Shown: positions 54,586-63,800 of the stretch, piece by piece
Position numbering within the stretch: the first letter of the stretch is position 1
How the letters are laid out: the number at the start of each line of letters is the position of its first letter
From: Promicromonospora umidemergens
Lineage (GTDB): Bacteria > Actinomycetota > Actinomycetes > Actinomycetales > Cellulomonadaceae
Assembly: GCF_024171995.1 (NCBI RefSeq)
Contig: NZ_JAMTCT010000028.1
Location: 1-64,000, forward strand
Reading direction: 5' to 3'
Length of the DNA stretch: 64,000 nt
Notes under the pieces: generated by a model
What the model was told of the DNA's origin: nothing
Databases searched by the model: none
Seen by the model: the letters and a program-made list of their open reading frames with translations, nothing else
Translations under genes and position numbers: made by a program

Positions 54586-55767
54586 TTAGCTGACCAGGCG
54601 GTCGACCGCCTCCGAGGACAGGGCCTGGTCCACCGCCATGGCGCTCGCGCCGAGCACGCCGGCATGGGTGCCGGTCCGGGCCGTGACGATGCGCAGGTGC
54701 TGCGTCGCGAGGGGGAGGGACCGCTGGTAGACCACCTCACGGATGCCGGCGACGATGTGCTCGCCGGCGTCCGCGAGGATGCCGCCGATGACGATCATCG
54801 ACGGGTTGAGCAGGCTGACGCTCGTGGCGAGCACCGCGCCGATGTCCCGGCCGGCCTGACGTACCGCCTGGCTCGCGGTGACGTCGCCGGCGCGCACCAG
54901 GACGACTACGTCGGCGGGCGTGCGCGTGCCCTCCAGCGCGTTCGCGACGGCCAGCCCGCTGGCGATCGCCTCGAGGCAGCCGATGTTCCCGCACCGGCAC
55001 ACGACGTCCGTGACGCCGGGCACCGCGACGTGCCCGATGTCGCCGGCTGAGCCCTGGGCGCCGCGCCGGAGCGCCCCGTCGGCGATGATCCCCGCACCGA
55101 TGCCCGTGGCGACCTTGACGAACAGGAGGTCCGCGACGTCGGGCCAGGCGGCGCGGTGCTCGCCGAGCGCCATGATGTTGACGTCGTTGTCGACGAGCAC
55201 GGGCGCGTTGAACCGCGCACCGAGGATGGCCGGCACGTCGGCGTCGTCCCAGCCCGGCATGATCGGCGGGTTGTTCGGCTTCCCGGTCGCGTGCTCCACC
55301 GGCCCGGGCAGGCCGACGCCGACCCCCGCGAGCTCGTCGGCGGACCGGCCTGCCTCGGCCAGCAGCTCGGCGCCGGTCGCGGCGACCTGGTCGAGCACCG
55401 GTCCTGGTCCGTCGGTGATCAGCAGCGGCAGGTCGCGCTGCGCGAGCACGGTGGAGGCGAGGTCGGTCAGCGCGAGCCGCGCGTGCGTCGCGCCGAGGTC
55501 CACGCCCAGCACCACCCGGGCGGACGGCGCGAAGGCGAACGTCGCGGGCGGGCGGCCGCCGGTCGACGAGGCCTCGCCCGCCGGGGCGATCAGCCCCGCG
55601 GCCATGAGCAGGTCGATACGCGCAGCCACGGTCGACCGGGCCTGTCCCGTGACCGCCGCAAGATCCGCTCGCGTGCGCGGTCTGCCGTCGCGCAAGAGCT
55701 GGAACATGTCCCCTGCTCCGGAGACCTTGGGCGCCTGCTGCATCAGTTCCCGTGCCACTTCCACCAT
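54586..55767 (-). CDS. ROK-family transcriptional repressor
   Basis: This is a 393-residue regulator with an N-terminal winged helix (MFQLLRDGRPRTRADLAAVTGQ, STVAARIDLLMAAGL) and a C-terminal sugar-kinase-like ROK domain. The kinase-like part has VVLGVDLGATHARLAL, VGVGLPGPVEHATGK, VDNDVNIMALGEH and the zinc motif C-R-C-G-N-I-G-C-L-E. It would sense a sugar or sugar derivative. It is divergent from the sugar ABC operon, 75 bases apart, with an operator between them. Copy 1 of that operator lies before the DUF1080 gene, whose 3' end faces this gene. ATG 55767 is preferred to TTG 55779. Confidence 0.9.
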   Translation of the reverse strand: MVEVARELMQQAPKVSGAGDMFQLLRDGRPRTRADLAAVTGQARSTVAARIDLLMAAGLIAPAGEASSTGGRPPATFAFAPSARVVLGVDLGATHARLALTDLASTVLAQRDLPLLITDGPGPVLDQVAATGAELLAEAGRSADELAGVGVGLPGPVEHATGKPNNPPIMPGWDDADVPAILGARFNAPVLVDNDVNIMALGEHRAAWPDVADLLFVKVATGIGAGIIADGALRRGAQGSAGDIGHVAVPGVTDVVCRCGNIGCLEAIASGLAVANALEGTRTPADVVVLVRAGDVTASQAVRQAGRDIGAVLATSVSLLNPSMIVIGGILADAGEHIVAGIREVVYQRSLPLATQHLRIVTARTGTHAGVLGASAMAVDQALSSEAVDRLVS

Positions 55768-55799
55768 GCCTCTAGTCAATCATGGCCAACGAAGTTGCG

Positions 55800-55836
55800 A
55801 CTTTTGCTTGACCGTCGCCAAAAGTCCCTCTACGTT
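55800..55836 (+). promoter_or_regulatory. promoter with operator overlapping -35 (copy 2)
   Basis: The inverted repeat acttttg (55800-55806) / caaaagt (55819-55825) surrounds TTGACC (55808-55813); a 17-base spacer leads to TACGTT (55831-55836). The ATG of the ABC ATPase is only six bases after the -10 box, so the mRNA probably has no leader. Sequence and geometry match the site at 51381-51418. Confidence 0.8.
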
Positions 55837-55842
55837 CATTAC

Positions 55843-57381
55843 ATGGTCGACGTGGACCCCCATGGGGCAGAGCAACAGGTGAAGCAGCCCCTGCTTCGTA
55901 TGCGGGGCATTGTCAAGGAGTTCCCCGGTGCGCGGGCGCTCGACGGGGTGGACCTCGAGGTCCGCCCTGGCGAGGTGCACTGCCTGCTGGGGCAGAACGG
56001 GGCCGGCAAGTCCACCCTGATCAAGATCTTGGCGGGTGCGCACCAGCCCACAGCTGGCGAGGTGCTGCTCGACGAGAAGCAGGTGACGATCCCGGACCCG
56101 GTCGCGGCGCTCAGACTGGGCATCGCGACGATCTACCAGGAGCTGGATGTCGTCGACGGGCTGACCGTCGCCGAGAACATCTACCTCGGGCACGAGCTCG
56201 CACGAGGCGGCGTCACACGCCGGTCCGAGGCGGCTCGGAACACCCGGGCGATCCTGAAGCGGCTCGGTCACTCGGAGATCTCGCCCCACCGCGAGGTGGG
56301 CAGCCTGCCGGCGGCGGGCAAGCAGATCGTCTCGCTGGCCCGCGCACTTTCGCGGGACGCACGCGTGGTCGTCATGGACGAGCCGTCCGCCGTGCTGGAC
56401 TCCGAGGAGGTCGAGAACCTCCACCGCATCGTGCGCGAGCTGACGGCCGACGGCGTCGCCGTCGTCTACATCTCGCACCGGCTGGAGGAGATCCGGCAGC
56501 TCGGCGACCGCATCACCGTGATCAAGGACGGGCGCACGGTCGCGACGAGCCTCGCTGTCGCGGACACGCCGACGGACGACCTCATCAAGCTCATGACGGG
56601 CCGTGCTGTCGAGTACGCGTTCCCCGAGCGTCCCGGCGTCGCGGAGGACGCCGCGCCCGTCCTGGAGGTCGAGGGCCTCGCGCTCGGCGACGTCTTCAAG
56701 GACGTCTCCCTCACGGTCCGGGCCGGCGAGATCGTCGGCCTGGCGGGTCTGGTCGGGTCCGGCCGGTCCGAGATCCTCGAGACGATCTACGGGGCTCGGC
56801 GCGCGACGTCGGGCACCGTACGGCTGGGTGGCAAGCGCCTGCGCGGCGGGGTCGACGCGGCGGTCGCCGCGGGCATGGGCCTGTGCCCCGAGGAGCGCAA
56901 GAGCCAGGGCCTGCTCCTGGACGAGCCCGTGTACCGGAACATCACCCTGTCCTCCTTCGCGCGCTTCGCTCACGGCAGCTGGCTCGACGAGAAGGCCGAG
57001 CGTGCCGCGGCGCAGGAGCAGGTCGAGGCCCTCGAGCTGCGCCCGGCTTCCGTGGACCGCAACGCGCGCACGCTGTCCGGCGGCAACCAGCAGAAGGCGC
57101 TGCTCGCCCGCTGGCTGGTGCACGGCTGCCGCGTGCTGCTGCTCGACGAGCCCACCCGGGGCGTCGACGTGGGCGCGCGCTCCGAGATCTACAGCCTGAT
57201 CCGCCGACTGGCCGACGACGGCGCCGCCGTCATCGTCGTGTCCAGCGAGATCCCCGAAGTACTGGGCCTGGCAGACCGGGTCCTGGTCATCTCCGACGGC
57301 CGGGCGGTCCACGACAGCCCCGCCGACGACATCGACGAGCACGCCGTGCTCGATATGGTCATGGAAGGAAGTGTCCCGTGA
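55843..57381 (+). CDS. sugar ABC transporter ATP-binding protein (RbsA/MglA type)
   Basis: This is a double ATPase of 512 residues for a monosaccharide-type importer. First half: Walker A GQNGAGKST, a degenerate signature (VGSLPAAGKQIVSLARAL) and Walker B VVVMDEPSAVLD. Second half: relaxed P-loop GLVGSGRSE, a good signature LSGGNQQKALLARWL and VLLLDEPTRGVD. This half-and-half degeneration is usual in the RbsA class. ATG 55843 sits at the expected transcription start, so translation is likely leaderless. It overlaps the permease gene by four bases (GTGA). Confidence 0.92.
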   Translation: MVDVDPHGAEQQVKQPLLRMRGIVKEFPGARALDGVDLEVRPGEVHCLLGQNGAGKSTLIKILAGAHQPTAGEVLLDEKQVTIPDPVAALRLGIATIYQELDVVDGLTVAENIYLGHELARGGVTRRSEAARNTRAILKRLGHSEISPHREVGSLPAAGKQIVSLARALSRDARVVVMDEPSAVLDSEEVENLHRIVRELTADGVAVVYISHRLEEIRQLGDRITVIKDGRTVATSLAVADTPTDDLIKLMTGRAVEYAFPERPGVAEDAAPVLEVEGLALGDVFKDVSLTVRAGEIVGLAGLVGSGRSEILETIYGARRATSGTVRLGGKRLRGGVDAAVAAGMGLCPEERKSQGLLLDEPVYRNITLSSFARFAHGSWLDEKAERAAAQEQVEALELRPASVDRNARTLSGGNQQKALLARWLVHGCRVLLLDEPTRGVDVGARSEIYSLIRRLADDGAAVIVVSSEIPEVLGLADRVLVISDGRAVHDSPADDIDEHAVLDMVMEGSVP

Positions 57382-58355
57382 GAGGACGATCGGCCCTGTC
57401 AGGGCCGGCACTGCGAATGGGCGGCCTCGTGCTCGCCCTGGTCCTGCTGTGCGTGGTGGGGATCGTCACCACGGGTGGCCGGTTCGCCTCGGTCGGCAAC
57501 ATCACCACGCTGCTCGCCCTTGCGGCGACGACCGGCGTGGTGAGCATCGGCATGACGTTCGTCATCACCGCCGGCGGCATCGACCTGTCGGTCGGCTCGG
57601 TGCTCGGCCTGGCGACCGTCTGGGCGTCCACGCTGTCCACCCAGTACCTGGCGGAGGACTACGGCTGGTGGGTCATCGTGCTGACCGCGCTGGCCGTCGG
57701 CCTGGCCGCCGGCTTGGTGAACGGCGCCCTCGTCGCGTACGGCAAGGTGCCGGCCTTCATGGCCACCCTCGCCATGCTGGCGGCCGCGCGAGGCCTCGCA
57801 GAGCTCATCGCCGGCCGGCAGACGCAGCTCGTCGAGGTGGACCCGTTCCTCGACACGTTCCGCGCCGACGTGCTCGGCCTGCCGATGATCGTGTGGATCT
57901 TCGTCGTGGTCGCCGTCGCCGGCTGGTTCCTGCTGAACCGCACCACGTTCGGCCGACGCACCGTCGCGGTGGGCGGCAACCCGGAGGCCGCGCGCCTCGC
58001 GGGCATCAAGATCAAGCGGCACACCCTCTACCTGTACGGGCTCGCCGGCCTGACGGCGGGTATCGGCGCCGTGATGGCGTTGGCCCGCACCACTGCCGGC
58101 TCCTCGACGAACGGAACGCTCCTCGAGCTGGACGTCATCGCGGCGGTCGTCGTCGGCGGCACCCTGTTGGCCGGCGGCCGCGGCACCATCACAGGCACCG
58201 TCCTGGGCGTCCTGATCTTCTCGACGCTCACCAACGTGTTCATCCTGAACAACATCGACAGCTCGGTCCAGGCGATCACCAAGGGCGTGATCATCGTGGG
58301 CGCCGTGCTGCTGCAGCAGTGGTTCGCCGCGCGCGAGAAGGCCACGAGCACCTGA
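57378..58355 (+). CDS. sugar ABC transporter permease (RbsC type)
   Basis: This is a 325-residue inner-membrane protein with about eight to ten hydrophobic segments. The family signatures are VSIGMTFVITAGGIDLSVGSVLGL near the N-terminus, VGGNPEAARLAGI, and VVGGTLLAGGRGTITGTVLGVL near the C-terminus. GTG 57378 overlaps the ATPase stop. It partners with the double ATPase and the binding lipoprotein that follows. Confidence 0.93.
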   Translation: MRGRSALSGPALRMGGLVLALVLLCVVGIVTTGGRFASVGNITTLLALAATTGVVSIGMTFVITAGGIDLSVGSVLGLATVWASTLSTQYLAEDYGWWVIVLTALAVGLAAGLVNGALVAYGKVPAFMATLAMLAAARGLAELIAGRQTQLVEVDPFLDTFRADVLGLPMIVWIFVVVAVAGWFLLNRTTFGRRTVAVGGNPEAARLAGIKIKRHTLYLYGLAGLTAGIGAVMALARTTAGSSTNGTLLELDVIAAVVVGGTLLAGGRGTITGTVLGVLIFSTLTNVFILNNIDSSVQAITKGVIIVGAVLLQQWFAAREKATST

Positions 58356-58437
58356 GCCGCGTCCGCGCGGCCCACGTCCTACCCAGTACATGTGCTGACC
58401 AATCCCCAGGTACTACCCCGGATCAAGGGAGATCACG

Positions 58438-59493
58438 ATGACTTCTTCAACAGCAGTGCGTACGCGCAGGGTTTCCGGCGCCTTCATCGCGGCGGCCTGC
58501 GCCGCGCTCGTCGTCACCGGCTGCGTCAGCAACGAGCCGCGCGACGAGGAGACGGCGGCTGCCGGCCCCGTCACCACGACGGACAACGACGAGCCCGGCG
58601 ACGAGGTCGTCATCGGCTTCTCCGCCCCGGCGGCCGACCACGGCTGGATGGGCGCCATCACCTCGGCGGCCGAGGCCGAGGCCGAGAAGTACGAGGACGT
58701 GGAGCTCCGCGTCGCCGAGGGCACCAACGACGTGAACGTGCAGATCAGCCAGATCGAGGGCTTCATCACCGATGAGGTGGATGCCATCGTGCTGCTGCCG
58801 TTCGACGGCGCCGCGCTCACCGCGGTCGCGCTCGAGGCGATGGAGGCGGGCATCCCGGTCATCAACGTGGACCGCGAGTTCACCAGCCCGTTCGCCGCCC
58901 GCACCACGGTGCTGGGCGACAACTACGGCATGGGCGTGAGCGCGGGCACCTACATCTGCGAGCAGATCGGCGACAACAAGGACGCCGTGGTCGCCGAGAT
59001 CGCCGGCATCGACGCCCTGCCGCTGACCACGGACCGTAGCGACGGCTTCAAGGACGCGCTGGAGGACTGCGGGCTCGACGTCGACGCCCGTGTCGCCGCC
59101 GACTTCACGGTCGAGGGTGGCGAGGAGGCGACCGCGAACCTGCTGTCCGCCGAGCCCGAGATCGACGCCATCTGGAACCACGACGACGACCAGGGCGTCG
59201 GCGTGCTCGCGGCCATCGAGAACGCCGACCGCGACGAGTTCTTCCTCGTGGGTGGCGCCGGGTCGACCAACATGATGGAAGAGATCCAGTCCGGCGACAG
59301 CGTGGTGCAGGCGACGGTCGTCTACCCGTCCACGCAGGCGGCCGACGGCATCAAGCTCGCCCGGCTGATCGCCCAGGACAAGACGATCGGGGACCTGGCA
59401 TCGATCGGCGTGCCGCGCACGATCCAGCTCCACGCACCCGTCGTGACGGCGGACAACGTCGAGGAGTACCTCCCCATCGGCTTCGAGTCCTGA
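58438..59493 (+). CDS. sugar-binding lipoprotein (periplasmic-binding-protein 4 / RbsB type)
   Basis: This is a 351-residue lipoprotein (lipobox V-T-G-C in ALVVTGCVSN). After an acidic linker the RbsB-like fold begins: VVIGFSAPAADHGWMGAITSAAEAEAEKY, VQISQIEGFITDEVDAIVLLPFDG, then VDREFTS, SDGFKDAL and HDDDQGVGVLAAIE. Aromatic and acidic pocket residues (W, D, R) suit a monosaccharide or keto-sugar. AAGGGAG lies seven bases before the ATG. Third gene of the RbsABC-type importer. Confidence 0.92.
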   Translation: MTSSTAVRTRRVSGAFIAAACAALVVTGCVSNEPRDEETAAAGPVTTTDNDEPGDEVVIGFSAPAADHGWMGAITSAAEAEAEKYEDVELRVAEGTNDVNVQISQIEGFITDEVDAIVLLPFDGAALTAVALEAMEAGIPVINVDREFTSPFAARTTVLGDNYGMGVSAGTYICEQIGDNKDAVVAEIAGIDALPLTTDRSDGFKDALEDCGLDVDARVAADFTVEGGEEATANLLSAEPEIDAIWNHDDDQGVGVLAAIENADRDEFFLVGGAGSTNMMEEIQSGDSVVQATVVYPSTQAADGIKLARLIAQDKTIGDLASIGVPRTIQLHAPVVTADNVEEYLPIGFES

Positions 59494-59566
59494 CGCGTGA
59501 CGCATCGGACGACGCCCGCTGGGGCGTGCAACACGGCGGTGAATCGAGAGTGGGGGGAGGCGCGGT

Positions 59567-60745
59567 ATGAGCAGCGGTGAGAACGAGCTCGGGGTCGGCA
59601 TGGTCGGCTACGCGTTCATGGGGGCAGCACACTCGCAGGCCTGGCGCACGGCGCCGCGGTTCTTCGACCTGGCTCTGGCGCCGCGCATGCGCGCGGTGGC
59701 CGGGCGGGACGAGACCGCGGTCCGTGCGGCGGCCGACCGGCTCGGCTGGGACGAGGCGGTCGTCGGGTGGCGAGAGCTGCTGACGCGGGACGACATCGGG
59801 CTGATCGACATCTGCACGCCGGGCGACACGCACGCCGAGATAGCGGTGGCGGCGCTGGAGGCGGGCAAGCACGTCCTGTGCGAGAAGCCGCTGGCGAACA
59901 GCGTGGCCGAGGCGGAGAAGATGGTGGCCGCCGCGGACGCGGCGGCGGAGCGGGGCGTGCGCGCGATGGTGGGGTTCACCTACCGACGCGTCCCCGCCAT
60001 CGCCCTGGCGCGCCAGCTCGTGGAGCAGGGGCGGATCGGTGAGGTCCGGCACGTGCGCGCGCAGTACCTGCAGGACTGGATCGCCGACCCCGAGGCGCCG
60101 ATGTCATGGCGCCTGGACAAGCAGAAGGCGGGCTCCGGTGCGCTGGGCGACATCGGTGCCCACATCGTGGACCTGGCCAAGTTCATCACCGGTGAGTCGC
60201 TCACCGGGGTGAGCGGGCTGCTCGAGACCTTCGTGCACGAGCGGCCGGAGGCGTCGTCGTCCTCCGGCCTGTCGGGGGTGGCCGACGGCGGCCGCACGGG
60301 TAAGGTCACGGTGGACGACGCCGCGGTCTTCTTCGGGCGGCTGTCCGGCGGCGGTCTGGCGACCTTCGAGGCGACCAGGTTTGCCTGGGGCCGCAAGAAC
60401 GCTATCCGGCTGGAGGTGAACGGATCGAAGGGCTCGCTCGCTTTCGACTTCGAGGACATGAACCTCTTGCACTTCTTCGACGCCACGGACGATGTGACGA
60501 CCGCCGGCTTCCGCCGGATCGTCGTCACCGAGCCGGAGCACCCCTACGGCGGTGCCTGGTGGCCTGCGGGACACGGGCTCGGCTACGAGCACGCGTTCAC
60601 GCACCAGGTCGTCGACCTGATGGGCGACCTGGCAGCGGGACGGCAGCCGACGCCGTCGTTCACCGATGGCCTGGAGGTCCAGCGGGTGCTGGACGCCGTC
60701 GAGCGCAGCGCGGCCGGCGGAGGGGGGTGGGTCCCGCTGCCGTGA
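59567..60745 (+). CDS. Gfo/Idh/MocA-family oxidoreductase (ThuB-like)
   Basis: This is a 392-residue NAD(P)-dependent sugar dehydrogenase-like protein: VGMVGYAFMGAAHSQAWR (dinucleotide fold), CEKPLAN with the family lysine, GFTYRRVPAIALARQL, then SGALGDIGAHIVDLAKF with D-x-G-x-H-x-x-D, the catalytic pattern. It belongs to the same broad group as ThuB, which makes or uses 3-keto sugars. It is directly downstream of the sugar importer and before the ThuA-containing exported protein, so ThuA and ThuB functions are adjacent. No signal peptide is visible. GGGGGAGG precedes the ATG. Confidence 0.9.
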   Translation: MSSGENELGVGMVGYAFMGAAHSQAWRTAPRFFDLALAPRMRAVAGRDETAVRAAADRLGWDEAVVGWRELLTRDDIGLIDICTPGDTHAEIAVAALEAGKHVLCEKPLANSVAEAEKMVAAADAAAERGVRAMVGFTYRRVPAIALARQLVEQGRIGEVRHVRAQYLQDWIADPEAPMSWRLDKQKAGSGALGDIGAHIVDLAKFITGESLTGVSGLLETFVHERPEASSSSGLSGVADGGRTGKVTVDDAAVFFGRLSGGGLATFEATRFAWGRKNAIRLEVNGSKGSLAFDFEDMNLLHFFDATDDVTTAGFRRIVVTEPEHPYGGAWWPAGHGLGYEHAFTHQVVDLMGDLAAGRQPTPSFTDGLEVQRVLDAVERSAAGGGGWVPLP

Positions 60746-60751
60746 ACCACA

Positions 60752-60784
60752 GGCTCAGGGCAGGGAGAAGACCTGTCCTGAGCC
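60752..60784. terminator. hairpin before the ThuA-GSDH gene
   Basis: Arms of 13 bases (ggctcagggcagg at 60752-60764; cctgtcctgagcc at 60772-60784) pair with one G-U, around a 7-base loop, just after the oxidoreductase stop. It may lower, rather than stop, transcription into the next gene; no separate promoter is evident. Confidence 0.5.
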
Positions 60785-60826
60785 CGCACTGCACTAGTAC
60801 TGACCCGACTCAATGAGGAGCTCCAG

Positions 60827-63800
60827 GTGAGAAACGTGCACCGAACCCGCCGCGTTCTGCGGCCGGTGGTCGCGGCAGCAGCCATGACCGCGCTAGGTAT
60901 CCCCATGGCGCTGACGTCCGCGGCTCAACCGGCCGCCGCACCGAACCAGGGCGTGCAGGCCGAGGTTGCCGCCGCACCAGGCGATGCAGCAGCCGAGCCG
61001 TTCGACACTCTCGTCTTCTCGAAGACGGCGGGTTTCCGGCACGGCTCGATCCCCGCAGGGATCGAGACGATCACGCAGCTCGGCGCGGCGAACGACTTCA
61101 CGGTCACCGCCACGGAGGACGCCGGCGTCTTCACCGACGAGGGCCTCGCCGACTACGAGGTGGTCGTCTTCCTGTCCACCACGGGCGACGTGCTCAACGG
61201 CGAGCAGCAGGCAGCGTTCGAGCGGTACATCCAGGGTGGCGGGGGCTACGCGGGCATCCACGCGGCGTCCGACACGGAGTACGAGTGGCCCTGGTACGGC
61301 GAGCTGGTCGGGGCGTACTTCAGCTCGCACCCGCAGAACCAGGACGCCACCGTCAAGGTCGAGGACCACGCGCACAGCTCCACCGCGCACCTGCCGGACC
61401 GCTGGGACCGCCACGACGAGTGGTACAACTTCCGGACCAACCCGCGCGACGATGTGCACGTCCTGGCTTCCCTGGACGAGTCCACCTATGACGCCGGCAC
61501 AGGCGCGATGGGTGCCGATCACCCGATCGCCTGGTGCCAGGCCTACGACGGGGGCCGGTCCTGGTACACCGGCGGTGGCCACACCGACGCCTCGTACACC
61601 GAGCCGGAGTTCGTCGAGCACCTGCTGGGCGGTCTGCAGACCGCGGCAGGCGTCGTCGACTCGGACTGTGCCGCGACGCAGAGCAACAGCTACGAGATGG
61701 TGCCGCTCGACGAGGACACCGCCAACCCGATGATGCTGGACGTGGCCGATGACGGCAGCGTCTTCTACGTCGAGCGCGACGGCCGCGTCCAGACGATCGA
61801 CCCCGAGTCGAACACCACGACCACGGCGATGACGCTGCCGGTCACCCAGTCCAACGAGGACGGGCTGACCGGTGTCGTGCTCGACCCTGACTTCGCGTCC
61901 AACGGGTGGGTCTACCTGTTCTGGTCCCCGCAGGACGTCGGCGACGACGGTCCGCACAACCGGGTCTCGCGCTTCGACTACGACGCGGCCTCCGGCACGA
62001 TCGACCCGGCCACCGAGGAGACCGTGCTGATCATCCCGACGCAGCGCGAGACGTGCTGCCACGCGGGCGGTGACATGGTCTTCGATGCTGACGGCAACCT
62101 GTACGTGGCCACCGGCGACAACACCAACCCGTTCGAGTCCCAGGGGTACGCGCCGCTGGACGAGCGGGCCGGGCGGGAGAACTACGACTCGCAGCGCACG
62201 TCGGCCAACAGCAACGACCTGCGGGGCAAGGTGCTGCGGATCACGCCGCAGGACGACGGCTCGTACACCATCCCCGAGGGCAACATGTTCGCTCCGGGCG
62301 AGGCGGAGACGCTGCCCGAGATCTATGCGATGGGCTTCCGCAACCCGTTCCGGATCGGCGTCGACCCGGGATCAGGCAACGTGCTCGTGGCCGACTACGG
62401 TCCGGACGCGGGGGCGGCCAGCGCCGCTCGCGGGCCGGCCGGTACGGTCGAGTGGAACGTCGTGAGCGAGCCGGGCTTCTACGGCTGGCCGTACTGCACG
62501 GGGGCGAACACCGACTACCGCGCCTACGACTTCGCCACGGGGCAGTCCGGGGCGGCGTTCGACTGCGCAGGCGGTCCGGTGAACGACTCGCCGAACAACA
62601 CCGGCATCACGCAGCTGCCGCCGGCCGTCGAGGCGGAGGTCTGGTACGGGTACGGGACCAACCCGCTGTTCCCCGAGATCGGCGGCGGCGGCGCCCCGAT
62701 GGGTGGGCCGGTCTACTCCTACGACCCGGAGCTGGAGTCCGACGTCAAGTGGCCGGCCTACTGGGACGGCAAGGCGCTGTTCGGTGAGTGGAACCAGGGG
62801 CGGATGTACTCGTTCCAGCTCGCCGGCGAGCAGCGGGACGAGCTCGTGGACATCAACCGGGCCCTGCCCGGGATCTTCGACCCGGAGGCCGGGTTCGACC
62901 GGCCGATGGACTTCGACTTCGGACCCGACGGTGCGCTGTACGTCATCGACTGGGGCTCCGGCTTCGGCGGGAACAACGACAGCTCGGGCGTGTACCGGGT
63001 CAACTACGTCAAGGGCGACCCGGCACCCCTCGCACAGGCCTCTGCCGACGTGACCGACGGAGCGGCCCCACTGACCGTGCAGTTCTCGTCGGAGGGCACC
63101 CGCCACCCGGCCGGGGAACCGATCAGCCTGCAGTGGACCTTTGGCGACGGGTCGGAGCCGAGCACCGAGGCGAACCCGACCCATACGTACATGGAGAACG
63201 GCCGCTACACCGCCCAGCTCGTCGCCACCGACCCCGCGGGGCAGACCGGGGTGGCGAACGTGACGATCGTGGTCGGCAACATCGCCCCCGAGGTGACGAT
63301 CACCTTCCCCGACAACGGTGGCTTCTTCGAGTGGGGCGACCAGGTGCGCTACGAGATCGCGGTCGACGACCCCGACGGCGACGTGAGCTGCGAGAACGTC
63401 TCGCTGTTCACCTCGCTCGGCCACGACTCCCACGCCCACCCGTTCGACGAGCTGACTGGCTGTGAGGGCGTCATCCAGACCGCCCGGGACGAGGGCCACG
63501 GCATCGAGTCGAACATCTTCTGGGTGATCGAGGCGTTCTACACCGACGACGGTGGCGCGGCGGGCGCACCGCTGACGGCGACCGACCTGCAGGTGCTGCA
63601 GCCCAAGCTGGTCCAGTCGGAGTTCTTCACCGGAACGGGCCGCGTCGATGGCATCGGTGACGCTACCGGTGACCCGGGCGTCCAGATCGAGGAGACGGGC
63701 GACACCGCCGGTGGCGGGCAGAACATCGGGTACATCGAGCCCGGTGACTACTGGGCGCACGAGCCGGTGGGCCTCGCCGGTGTCGACGCGATCTCGCTGC

